From Mytilus galloprovincialis (Eukaryota; Mollusca; Bivalvia; Mytilida; Mytilidae): a stretch of 64,000 bases of DNA. The DNA is taken from positions 50,100,833 to 50,164,832 of the forward strand of contig NC_134851.1 of the NCBI RefSeq assembly GCF_965363235.1, in the 5' to 3' direction. Both the position numbers and the translations under genes were made by a program. Positions 10,474 through 21,054 of the stretch are shown here, piece after piece (the stretch's first letter is position 1; each line of letters opens with the position of its first letter). The notes under the pieces are model-generated. The model saw nothing but the letters and a program-made list of their open reading frames with translations. It did not search any database and was not told where the DNA came from.

Positions 10474-13400
10474 CTGAAATAAATATAATTTTGCAAACAG
10501 AGACAAAAGCTAACATATGTTAGAATATTATTAAAAAAACAACAAGAAACATGTATTATAAAATTAACTATGGCAACACATAGCATGAGTTACTTAAAAC
10601 CTGGTGAGTTACACAAGAGTTTACACCCAAAAGCACAAAAAGATATAAAAACTGCGAGGTTTCGCAAGCATTTTTACTGCTTTCAAATTAATTACAAATT
10701 CAACGTACAAATGTGTTTTCTATAAGGTTGAAATATAAGTTACATAAAGTGGACTAGCAGTATTAATGATCTCTAACTCTGTTTAGTTTTATCTCTATCT
10801 TCTTCAGTTTTTGCTCAAAACACGTATCTGATAGTTTTGACGTATTGAACAATTGGTAGTGCTCAACATTCTGAACATTTTCGCTCTATTCAAAAAAATA
10901 TGTAAAAAAAAATACCATAAAGGGTAATAACTCCTTTATGGATTAATTGTCCATTTTGGTCATGTCGACTGATATGTAGATCTCATTTTACTGAACGTTA
11001 TTGCTGTGACAGTTTATCCGTATCTATAATTATATTCAAGATGATGACATACAAAATGCCAAATTTCCATAAAATTAGCAATGCGAAAAGCTCACTTGGC
11101 CTCTCGGTAATGTAAGCCCAAAAGGAGTCCGAAATCTATTGGACAGCAGTGAAGAATCAGAAAAATCTATGTAATAAAAATATTCTACTTAAAGAGGCCT
11201 GTCCCACGCCCCCACAAAAACAAATGCACAAATCCATTAATGAAAATAACTCTGGTGAAAGCATTAGTTTCGTGTCTTGAAAAGTACTATATGAACCTTT
11301 TTTATTTTTTTTAAATTCACTAACGCATAAAATTTAAACCTAAAAAAGAAACCGGACAGCTCTCGAAAAAACACGGGCATATAGATTAAAATTGAGAAAG
11401 GAAATGGGGAATGTGCCAAAGTGACAACAGCCCGACCATAGAGCAGACAACGGCCGAAGGTCACCAATGGGTCTTCAGTGTAGCAAGAAACTCCCGCACC
11501 CGTATGTGTCCTTCAGCTGGCCCCTTAAAAAATATTAATTTAGTCTCAAAAAGTCGTTTTCAATGCAACAAGAAGATTGTTTGAAAAGTGTCTGTATATC
11601 TAATGTTATATATAATCCGTGAATGCTATTCCTTGGACATTTGCATTCTCATGTGTTAAAAAAACCTTTATTTTGCATTTTGGAATATACAGTTTTGACG
11701 TATTGAACAATTGGTAAATCTCAACATTCTGAACATTTTCGCTCTATTCAGATTTTTCTATTTATAATGATTCACAAAATAATAGACAAAACTTACATTT
11801 TACCCCTGTTCTATTTATAGCCATGTCGGCCATGTTAGTTGGTAGGCATTGTTATTGGACATTTTTTTTTTCAATCCAGATACCTTACTGATAATTGTGG
11901 TCATTTAAGTTTATTTTGTTTCAGTATTTTCAGAGGAGAAGATTTTTGTTAACGATTACAAACAAATAACAAAAAATGTAAAACAAAAATGACTTAAGGG
12001 GTTAATAACACATTTTGGTCATGTTGACTGGTAAGTAGATCTTACTTGCTTAACATTACTGCTGTTAACAGTTTATCCCTATTTATAATTATATTCAAGA
12101 TATTAACACAAAAAGGCAAACTTTCTTTAAAATAACCAATGCAGCCAGGGGCAACAAATAAACTACGGGTCGTCTGATTTGTATGAAAATTGTTGAGCAG
12201 ATAGTTCTTAACCTGATGAACATTTCACTTGTGTCAGATTTGCAATAATTGCGTTATTTTCAGAGATATAAACCAACATATGCAATTTTACTCCTATGTT
12301 ACATTTTTAGCCATGTTGGCCATGTTGGTTTGCAGGTGAGGTCACCAGACACAATTATTTTAATTTTAAACTAGATACCTTAATAATGATTGTGGCCAAG
12401 TTTGGTGAAATTTTTTTAAACGTAAATACATATTATTTTAAGCTATAGGAAATTCGCTTGATAAAACAAAGACGCCCCAAGAAAACCGGACTGCTCTCGA
12501 AAAAATCCCGACTTAGAAAAATGACATTTTTCAAATGTCGTTTTCAATGCAATAACAAGATTTTGTATAAAGTGTCTGTATATCTGAGGATATATATATG
12601 AATTATAATCCATGGATGCATTTCCTGCGACATTTACATTATTATGTGTAAAAATGACTTTATTCTGTATTTTTGAATAAAAGTCTTATATGAGGATAAA
12701 TTTTAATTTTTTAACGAAACATAATGTCGGATTGATAATATCTTTTATATCAAATACTCAAATAATTTGTATAACCTCTCAAGCTCCTAAATCAAGTTTG
12801 TTTGTTTACAATTTTTATCACATTCACTCGAACAAAAGTGTACACACTCCAAAAAACACGATAAAATCACTAGAAAAAACACGATCCTAGCTGGACACTG
12901 TATCTACTGTGTGTTTATTCGAACTGTAATGGCTCCTTTCAACCAATTGACACAGAAATCAATTTAAGTAGCAAAAGCAAAATGACATGATGTAAGTTAC
13001 ATGCTCACCAACTTGAAAAAACATGATATTTGAGAATTGTAAAAAGATTAAACCTACCGAAAATTTGGCAAGTTTGGTGAATTGGAAACTCCGCGATTGA
13101 AGTAGCGATATTTGACTTCTTGAAGTTGAAACATTTGTGGGTCACTTTTGTAGTCAATTTTTAAATTTAGATAAAAAATGATAAGTTATAATGTTGCGAT
13201 GTGAACTATTATGCGAATTCCCTTTCTATGTCTCTTTTTAATCTTGTGAATTCATGATACTTCACAAACATACCTCTTTTATTACTACTAGCGATCTGTT
13301 GTTGTAAGCCTGCCATCGACGAATTTAATATCCCTTCCAGATTTTGAGTTTTCATACCAAACGAATTTGACATCAAGTCGACACTGTTATTCGTGTTAAG

Positions 13401-14093
13401 CTCTAAGGTTTTAATAGTGTTGGTCGTATTGAAGGCCAATGCTTTCATATTGTTAATTGTTTCCGATTCTAAAGCTTTAATACTTTTATCTGTCATCTGT
13501 TTTTGATTTACAGTAAGATTATATAACGCACGGAAGTCTTCGTTTCTAGCCTGTTCTTTTACAGCCAAAGAATGAGTTTGCGCACTGATTGTATTTACCC
13601 GACTTTGTAAAGCAGTTAAGTCTTGGAGTTGATGAATGCTCTTTAAGTTCTTCAAATCGGAAATCTCCCCCTGTAGAGCTAATGTGGTATTCTCGCTGTG
13701 AACTAAAACGGCAACTTTCGCGGTAAGTTCGGTATATTTATTCTTCAATGCGTCGAAATCGTGTTTGAGAAGGGTATGACTTTGTAAAAGGTCACGGTAT
13801 TTGTTCTCTAGGTCATCACTTCTGCTGTTGTTGTCGGCTATCTCTTGTTTAAAAGAGTTAAACATTTGTTGCAATTGTGATGACAACAACACTAGTTTAT
13901 TGTCCGTGTCGTGACGCAAATCAACTAGTCCGTCCTGAAGATCTGTTTTTACGTGGTAAAATTCTGAAACCGTCAGATACTGTTGGTTACCAGTGGTTTG
14001 ACCTCCTGCATTCTGATTATCTAATAGAAATCCACAAGCGAAAGTTGTAAAAGTTAACAAAAAAAAATTTCGAATCGTGATAGCTCCATTCAT
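10085..14093 (-). CDS. Secreted coiled-coil C1q-domain protein (two exons)
   Basis: Gene model: exon 1 14093-13274 and exon 2 10473-10085, giving 402 residues. The donor after AAAAGAG is GTATGT; the acceptor is TTATTTCAG. Exon 1 leaves one base (G) and exon 2 supplies TT, which makes Val 274 and a run VSITACVKA that matches the usual N-terminal edge of bivalve C1q domains. Residues 1 to about 20 are a hydrophobic signal peptide. Residues of about 40-270 are a long heptad-rich coiled coil with several N-glycosylation sites and no collagen-like Gly-X-Y. The C-terminal 119 or so residues are a C1q/TNF-like domain. Such proteins are secreted, oligomerise through the coiled coil and act as pattern-recognition lectins in mussels (family knowledge). 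The intron is 2.8 kb and full of degenerate repeats. Expression and ligand cannot be inferred. Confidence 0.88.
10790..12700. repeat. Degenerate direct repeats inside the C1q intron
   Basis: Blocks recur in the same order and orientation: TTTTGACGTATTGAACAATT at 10835 and 11695; GTTAATAAC..TTTGGTCATGT at about 10925 and 12000; CCGGAC.GCTCTCGAAAAAA at 11352 and 12486; GTCGTTTTCAATGCAA at 11554 and 12537. Spacing ranges from about 860 to 1130 bp. It looks like two or more old copies of one element, or a diverged tandem duplication of about 1 kb. No coding signal. Confidence 0.6.
11390..11530. repeat. Dispersed repeat fragment (GGGGAATGTGCCAAAGTGACAA type)
   Basis: Contains the string AATGTGCCAAAGTGACAACA, then CCCGACCATAGAGCAGACAA, GGTCACCAATGGGTCTTCAG, CTCCCGCACCCG and CCTTCAGCTGGCCCCT. 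I recognise this order from mussel dispersed repeats that are usually found in introns. It is non-coding; the family name is unknown to me. Confidence 0.5.
13274..14093 (-). CDS. C1q gene exon 1: signal peptide and coiled coil
   Basis: Encodes residues 1-273 plus the first base of codon 274. The start ATG at 14093 is followed by a polar stretch and a hydrophobic core (FFLLTFTTFACGFLL), a signal peptide. The remainder is rich in Leu/Ile/Val at heptad spacing with Gln, Asn, Lys and Asp between, and lacks Pro and Gly: a long coiled coil. The frame would run 21 codons past the donor, but the strong GTATGT at 13273-13268 and the phase match to exon 2 argue that it is spliced there. Confidence 0.88.
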
Positions 14094-16106
14094 CTTTTCT
14101 TTCTATTATGTTTTAAGCTGATCATATGATGTAGGGGGTTGATAACTTTTATTATGTAAACAATGTGATATCTTTTACGTAGATCATGCCACGTCACCTA
14201 TTTATCTTATATTTGATTATAAAAATAAATTCAAACTTTATCTTGTTTACTAATTATGAATCTATTTTTTATTTTTCATATATATATCTATATATATCGC
14301 TGAACAGAGCTCTTAGTGACGCTCGTAAGTAACTGTGAATGCACCAGGTGAACATACTATCTATACTAGCTAGCCTATTGACCTTACACATGTGATGTCG
14401 GGCTCTGATTGCGTCGTCAATCCCTTAAGCAGCACGCCCGTCTCCATCGGTTGTGGTATTCTTGAATTGCAAGCTGATAAATTCCTCCATTTCGCACTCT
14501 GACACGGAAGAAGCTCTGTATAAGATTGCAGTATGGTTTTCGTGACGATTGAGATATTTCACATCATTTTTATGTTGTGTTGTGTAATATTATTTTTCTG
14601 TTTGTCTTTTTCTTTTTTAGCCATGGCGTTGTCAGTTAAATTTCGATTAATGAGTTTCACTGTCCCGCTGATAAATTCCGTCCCTCTTTTTTACTACCCA
14701 TGTGACAGTCATGTTGGACTGCATCTACTGCAACAGGTGTTCTAGGGTTTATTGGTGACAATTTCTTAATATGACTTTATAACCTGGTTCATGCGGGTAA
14801 AGTGCCTACATCTCAGGGTATATTTCCAGCAAGCACTCCATTTAACCTGTCTGTATGCAACATTGTCTGGATTTTTGCTGTACATGTATTCTTTTGTGTT
14901 AGCCTTTATTTCAATGTTCAGCATCGTCATCATCTCGACATGATAGACGAACCTCCTAGAAAACTCCAATCTTCTGTTTTCAAGTCATGGGATGATACTA
15001 GTAGCTGGGAGCGAGTCTTTGTGTCGTCATTTGGTACATCTGAGGTAGAAGAAATGACAGTAGGTTAATTTCAATATCATTATGTTTAACATTCATTTCA
15101 GTACAGGACCGTTATTGATATATTTGTCTGGTGAAGTGGATAACTCGGGTACAGGGACAGGAACGTTTTCTCTGTTTCTCTGTTCGTTATATTTTTTGTC
15201 CTTTATTCTACACTTTTTATTTATTACTTTCTATTCTTTAAACCCCATCCAGACACTCGAGTATAGAGTACCTGCAGAAACTGGTAAATTGAATTAAAGA
15301 ACATTAACATCAGTAAACGCATTATGCCTTTACATTATAAAACACTGTCTGAAGAGAACAAATATATATCTATTACGTATCATATCATAAACAAATATTT
15401 CTTTCACGTGTTGACGAAAAGCTTGTCATCTTCCTCTTTTAGCTTGGCATAATAATTGTGATAATTAAACACGAAAAATCATTTATGAAGTATAAATGAC
15501 AAACATTTTGTAGCTAGCATTATGTTTGCTTCATTTTCATTTACAATTAATAAAAATTATTATTTATATGAAGTAAAAGATAAGAATCTATAATTATACA
15601 ATTATGTTCCAATTAAATTCGACTGTTCTGTGCGGACCGTTTTGCTTTTAAGTATTTTGTCCCTGATGAAAGCTATTTTAACAACGTGTGCAAGAAGAAA
15701 TTATATCATACATTTGAATTTCATATGAAGTACAAATAGTTCAATAATGCATTATAGTTTCCATGTTCGTCCTGTGTTATCTTTGTGTCTTTCTTCAGTA
15801 CAAAAGCCAAAAATAAAATGATTTGATGATTAATTAAAAGATATAATATTACCTGGTTATATCAAAATATTAAATAAAACATTGTCATCATTGTTGTTTG
15901 TGTATTATTCTGACTTTTCGTTTCAGATTTCAAAGCCTTAAATGACAATGTTATAAAAAGAAATAACAGCACAAACCGTAATGCATTTTTTTTTTGTCGT
16001 ACTATATTTTCAATACAAATTCCTTTATTATTTCAACAATATTTTCATCTTAAATAATAACACCGTTTCTTTGTATCCGTTGTGTTCTACAGATTGAAAT
16101 ACAAAT
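14094..16106. other. Upstream of the C1q gene; repeat fragments
   Basis: The minus-strand promoter of the C1q gene should lie at 14094-14200: an ATAATAAAAG-like stretch near 14145 could serve as a TATA-type element (weak). At about 14618-14695 there is AGCCATGGCGTTGTCAGTT...GAGTTTCACTGTCCC, the reverse complement of the sequence at 25163-25217 that flanks the Penelope-like insertion, so this is another copy of that repeat. The rest, 14700-16106, has only short frames without domains. Confidence 0.45.
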
Positions 16107-16158
16107 GTAGTAAGTAATAAGTCTGGTATATTTTTATGAATAAATATCTAGTGTAGTA

Positions 16159-17060
16159 CTGTGGATTTGTTCCAGACCATACGAGTATTTGGACCGTACG
16201 CGTACGGTCCGGACCGTATACGTATACTCGTACGGTCCGACCATATGCATACGGTCGGACCGTATGAGTATACATGTTTTGGGATCATATGGGTTAAATG
16301 TTAACAAACATTTATCAAAATCTTTATTTTTAGTTATACAAAATGTTATTATTACAATTAGATGGATAAAGTAAATAAACGAACAATTAAAATTAAATAT
16401 TTGTTTAATTTTATATCCGTGAATCCTATTTTGTTACTCTGGCCCAAGATGACACTTGCTTCCACAAGGATCGTCATATGTTTTTAACATTAACATTTTT
16501 TGTTCATGCATGTTCCTTTGCATATGCATTTTTTGTAAAGTTCCTAAATATTCCAAAACAATTGTCCTCCCACATTATGTTTACTTCCGATAACTTCAAT
16601 TTCAATGAGCATACTGGGCTGTAATTAATGAATTACTGACATGCTAAGTACAGGAGAATTAACAGATCAAATAAGCCTGATTTTTTACAAATAGTTTAAA
16701 TATTAAGTTTTTATTTCAATAACTATTCAACTTTTTATGTTAATTTGAGATATAAGTTATGTTGATCAGTTATATACATTTGTATCTAATAAACTTGACC
16801 AAATTCTTAATATTAGTCAGACCGTACGCGTACGGTCCAAATACTCATACGGTCTGGAACAGATTCATTATTAGTCGTTCGATATCAATTTTCGTGGCAT
16901 TCATACAGTTGAACCACAAATTTAAATGTTAAACAAATGACACATTTTCTATAGGTTTGTATACATACTATAGCAAAACCACGAAATTAAATATCCACGA
17001 ATATGCAAGTTTTCCTTAATCAACGAAAATTCCTACCCACCAAAATAAATGAATCCACAG
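16159..17060. mobile_element. TA-flanked MITE (CTGTGGATT ends), interrupted
   Basis: Ends are CTGTGGATTCATT and AATGAATCCACAG, flanked by TA on both sides (16157-16158 and 17061-17062). Removing the element restores GTGTAGTATGTTATAAGCC, a perfect satellite monomer, so the target was the array and the duplication is TA. The element itself is split by another transposon at 16168-16861; without it and its duplication the MITE is about 204 bp, matching the uninterrupted 208-bp copy at 61123-61330. TA duplication points to a Tc1/mariner-like source. Confidence 0.88.
16168..16861. mobile_element. 694-bp TIR transposon with palindrome-rich ends
   Basis: Outer ends are TGTTCCAGACC and GGTCTGGAACA; the inverted repeat runs about 45 bp through GAGTATTTGGACCGTACGCG. 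The flanking GATT is duplicated (16164-16167 and 16862-16865) and lies within the host MITE, whose uninterrupted relative reads GGATTCA at this spot, so the borders are exact. Both ends carry ACCGTACGCGTACGGT, and the left end adds more ACCGTA/TACGGT palindromes up to about 16270. There is no transposase frame: a non-autonomous element. Confidence 0.85.
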
Positions 17061-17980
17061 TATGTTATAAGCCTGGTATCTTTGATGATTCAATGTGTAG
17101 TATGTTATAAAGCTGATATATTTGACCATTCAAGGTCCAGTGTAGTATCTTATAAGCCTGGTATCGTTTACCAATGATATAAGCCTGAGTCAATGTCTAG
17201 TGTAGTATGTTATGAGCCTGGTATTTTTGATGAGTCAATGTCTAGTGTAGTATGTTATAAGACTGGCATATTTGATGAGTCAAGGTATAGTGCAGTATGT
17301 TACAAGCCTGGTATATTTGATTATTCAATGTGAAGTGTAGTAAGTTGTAAGCCTGGTATCTTTGATGAGTCAATGTCTAGTGCAGTATGTTACAAGCCTG
17401 GAATATTTGATGATTCAATGTGTAGTGTGTTATAAAGCTGATATATTTGATCAATCAAGGTCCCGTGTAGTATCTTATACATGTTATAAGCCTGGTATCG
17501 TTTACCAATAATATAAGCCTGAGTCAATGCCTAAAGTAGTAAGTTGTAAGCCTGGTATCTTTGATGAGTCAATGTCTAGTGTAGTATGTTACAAGCCTGG
17601 TATCTTTGATTAGTCAATGTGAAGTGTAGTAAGTTGTAAGCCTGGTATCTTTGATGAGTCAATGTCTAGTGTAGTATGTTACAAGCCTGGTATATTTGAT
17701 TAGTCAATGTGAAGTGTAGTAAGTTCTAAGCCTGGTATCTTTGATGAGTCAATGTCTAGTGTAGTATGTTATAAGACTGGTATTTTTGATGAGTCAATGT
17801 CTAGTGAAGTATGTTACAAGCCTGGTATATTTGATTATTCAAAGTGAAGTGTAGTAAGTTGTAAGCCTGGTATCTTTGATGAGTCGATATCTTGTGTAGT
17901 ATGTTGTAAGCCTGGTATCTTTGATGAGTCAATGTCTAGTGTAGTATGTTATAAGCTGATATCTTCGATGAGTCAATGTC

Positions 17981-18200
17981 CAAAGAAACGATGATAGTCC
18001 GTCAGAAGGAGACGATAGATAAATGGCTGACACGTGTTAAGAGAGAGCCATATTTCTTGCAATTTAAAGACACCCTTGTAGATTTCGAAAAAGAGCAGGC
18101 TAATGCCACTACAAGGCAGCACTCGCACCCGCAATGTGGAAAGGATTAATATAAGTTGCAAAACTTGTGTCCAATCCACTATAAATAAATATGTTTAAAC
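17981..18200. repeat. Non-satellite segment in the array, copy 1
   Basis: About 220 bp unlike the monomer (CAAAGAAACGATGATAGTCC to TAAATAAATATGTTTAAAC), embedded between satellite units. It is repeated 1,037 bp downstream at 19018-19237. This copy has a small indel near 18130-18145 that breaks the reading frame found in copy 2. Confidence 0.8.
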
Positions 18201-19017
18201 TAATTAAACTAAGTGTAGTATGTTATAAAACTGGTATATTCTTTGATTAGTCAACGTGCAGTGTATTATGTTATGAGACTGGTATCTTTGAGGATTCAAT
18301 GTGTAGTATGTAATAAGCCTAATATCTTTGATGGATTAACGTCTAGTGTTGTTTGTTATAAGACTGGTATATTTGATGAATCAATGTCTAGTGCAGTATG
18401 ATATACGCCTTGTGTCTTTGATGAGTCGAGATCTTGTGTAGTATGTTGTAAGCCTGGTATATTTGATGAATCAATGTCTAGTGCAGTATGATATACGCCT
18501 TGTATCTTCGATGAGTCGAGATCTTGTGTAGTATGTTGTAAGCCTGGTATATTTGATCAATCAATGTCTAGTGCAGTATGATATACGCCTTGTATCTTCG
18601 ATGAGTCGAGATCTTGTGTAGTATGTTGTAAGCCTGGTATATTTGATGAATCAATGTCTAGTGCAGTATGATACACGGCTTGTATCTGTGATGAGTCGAG
18701 TTCTTGTGTAGTATGTTGTAAGCCTGGTATATTTGATGAATCAATGTCTAGTGCAGTATGATATACGCCTGGTATCTTTGATGAGTCAATGTCTAGTGTA
18801 GTATGTTATAAGACTGGCATATTTGATGAGTCAAGGTATAGTGCAGTATGTTACAAGCCTGGTATATTTGATTATTCAATGTGATGTGTAGTAAGTTGTA
18901 ATCCTGGTATCTTTGATGAGTCGAAATCTTGTGTAGTATGCTGTAAGCCTGGTATCTTTGATGAGTCAATGTCTAGTGTAGTATGTTATAAGCTGATATC
19001 TTCGGTGAGTCAATGTC

Positions 19018-19237
19018 CAAAGAAACGATGATAGTCCGTCGGAAGGGGACGATAGATAAATGGCTGACACGTGTTAAGAGAGAGCCATATTTCTTGCAAT
19101 TTAAAGACACCCTTGTAGATTTCGAAAAAGAGCAGGCTAATGCCGCTACAAGGCAGCACTCGAAACCCGCAATGTGGAAAGAGATTAATATAAGTTGCAA
19201 AACTTGTGTCCAATCCACTATAAATAAATATGTTTAA
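19018..19237 (+). other. Non-satellite segment in the array, copy 2, with a short open frame
   Basis: A second copy of the segment at 17981. A frame of about 74 codons (19013-19237) reads as a hydrophilic peptide with TIDKWLTRVKREPYF and LVDFEKEQANAATRQ, and could be a captured exon of an unknown gene. I do not recognise the protein, and copy 1 is broken, so I do not call it a gene. Confidence 0.5.
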
Positions 19238-19610
19238 ACTAATTAAACTAAGTGTAGTATGTTATAAAACTGGTATATTCTTTGATTAGTCAACGTGCAG
19301 TGTATTATATTATGAGACTGGTATCTTTGAGGATTCAATGTGTAGTATGTTACAAGTCTAATATCTTTGATGGGTTAACGTCTAGTGTTGTATGTTATAA
19401 GACTGGTATCTTTGGTGAGTTAATGTCTAGTGCAGTATGTTATAAGACTGGTATATTTGATGAATCAATGTCTAGTGCAGTATGATATACGCCTTGTATC
19501 TTCGATGAGTCGAGATCTTGTGTAGTATGTTGTAAGCCTGGTATATTTGATGAATCAATGTCTAGTGCCGTATGATATACGCCTTGTATCTTCGATGACT
19601 CGACATCTTG

Positions 19611-20576
19611 CATACCTGTCAACCTGTGACGATGAAAATGCAGGTCATAACCTGCATTGAAGAAACAAATCTCAGGTCATAACGCGTACGAACTTTTTCG
19701 AGCTGAATTTCAGTATTTATGGTACATTTTCTTATAATGTATATCAAAGATACCAAAACATCAATGCATGTTCACTTGGTTAAGTCATTTTAAATCTTAT
19801 TTATTATTATTTCATTACACTTTTACAGATTTTTATTAACTTGTGTACCACAGTCTTATGTCCTTTACTTTTGTCATCATCTAAAATTTATTTTTCAAAT
19901 GTATTTTTAAAATGAGTCCTTGCCTTTAAACATACCATGTAGAGGTATTACATGAATGAACATTCATCTGTCAATTGATAAGGAAATTAGACTATGATAA
20001 AATATAGTAATACAGTAAAAGGAAGTATAAATGTAAAAAATAATTTTCAACTTTTTTTTTTTAAATTGTATAAAGGTATAAAAATAATGAAAAGTTATTT
20101 TTCAATATGTATTTGAATTTTATATTATTATGATTTAATCTTTTTCACCCATAAAACGTAAATATAAGGAATAATTTTGAATGGTGACAAATAAGGGGAA
20201 GTAACTCTTAGTTGAAATATCTTTGTAAAACAACAGGGCAATTTATTTATGACCTAAAGCTAAGGTAATTGGTGTTAATCAACAGTGTGTTTGACACCAA
20301 AGCTGTCAAGTGAAGCCATGCACTTAATGGGTCACTTAATTTTACAGTTTACATAGCTAGATGAACTGCATGTTCATGGAAGAATTACGAATTTGCCGGT
20401 ATTTCAAAGGAATATTACTTATGAAATCAATCTCAAGGCTAAGAAATACGGGTGAAATCGGGTCATTTTCGGAATTTCCGGGTTATTTCAATGACCCGGC
20501 GGGTGATCCTGGTGATCATCAGAATTGTGAAAATCTCGGGTCACACCCGCAGAATCCGGGTCAGTTGACAGGTATG
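19611..20576. mobile_element. 966-bp TIR element inserted in the satellite
   Basis: Ends are CATACCTGTCAACCTG and CAGTTGACAGGTATG, imperfect inverted copies. ATCTTG is duplicated at 19605-19610 and 20577-20582; joining the flanks restores the satellite text CATCTTGTGTAGTATG. Inside there is only A+T-rich sequence and, near the right end, GGGT/ACCCG-rich text. No transposase is encoded; the superfamily is unknown. Confidence 0.8.
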
Positions 20577-20634
20577 ATCTTGTGTAGTATGTTGTAAGCT
20601 TGGTATATTTGATTCATCATATATATCAGGCTTA

Positions 20635-20750
20635 CACAAAGGCAACAGTAGTATACCGCTGTTCAAACTCATAAATCCATGGACAAAAAACAAAATCGGG
20701 GTAACAAACTAAAACTGAGGGAAACGCATAATACAACATACTACACAAGA
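20635..20750. repeat. SINE-like repeat (GGCAACAGTAGTATACCGCTG family), short copy
   Basis: Nearly identical to 22974-23070 over GGCAACAGTAGTA, CCGCTGTTCAAACTCATAAA, TCCATGGACAAAAAA and GGGTAACAAACTAAAACTGA. It ends after GGGAAACGCATA where the satellite resumes in inverted orientation. Confidence 0.75.
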
Positions 20751-20821
20751 TCTCGACTCATCAAAGATACAAGGCGTATATCATACTGCACTAGACATTG
20801 ATTCATATATCAGTCTTATAA

Positions 20822-20883
20822 CATACTGCACTAGACATTGATTCATCAAATATATTTGATGAATCAATGTCTAGTGCAGTATG
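20822..20883. repeat. Perfect 62-nt palindrome at a satellite inversion point
   Basis: The array changes direction here with no spacer: the arms meet at TCATCAAATA/TATTTGATGA (20843-20862) and pair without mismatch for 31 nt each. To the left, units read in reverse as far as about 20612. Confidence 0.85.
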
Positions 20884-21054
20884 ATATACGCCTTGTATCT
20901 TTGATGAGTCGAGATCTTGTGTAGTATGTTGTAAGCCTGGTATATTTGATGAATCAATGTCTAGTGCAGTACGTTACAAGCCAAGTTGTCAATATTGTGC
21001 TGACATGAAAAAATATTGATGCGGTCACTTTCTTTACGTTAAATTTACAGAAAA

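Larger units (their letters stand above)
16107..20985. repeat. Satellite array, about 45-bp monomer, interrupted
   Basis: The monomer reads GTAGTATGTTATAAGCCTGG then TATCTTTGATGAGTCAATG and TCTAGT (about 45 bp), with many variants (GAATCAATGTCTAGTGCAG, GAGTCGAGATCTTGTG). One isolated monomer lies at 16107-16156, the main block at 17061-19610, and a further block at 20577-20985 part of which is inverted. Insertions break it at 16157-17062, 19611-20576 and about 20635-20750. Several dozen copies; short open frames here are products of the repeat. Confidence 0.9.

Noticed and set aside
13209..13273. C-terminal 21 codons of the coiled-coil frame as coding
   Set aside because: They follow a strong GTATGT donor that joins in phase to the C1q exon.
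14802..15297. Two frames of 88 and 71 codons
   Set aside because: No domain; the neighbourhood contains repeat fragments and the frames show no codon bias that I can detect.
16087..16374. Overlapping frames of about 60 codons on both strands
   Set aside because: They are products of the TACGGTCC/GGACCGTA palindromes at a transposon end.
17100..19600. More hammerhead motifs suggested by repeated TGATGAGTC in the satellite
   Set aside because: The units read TTTGATGAGTC without CTGATGA, and no GAAA core follows at the right distance.
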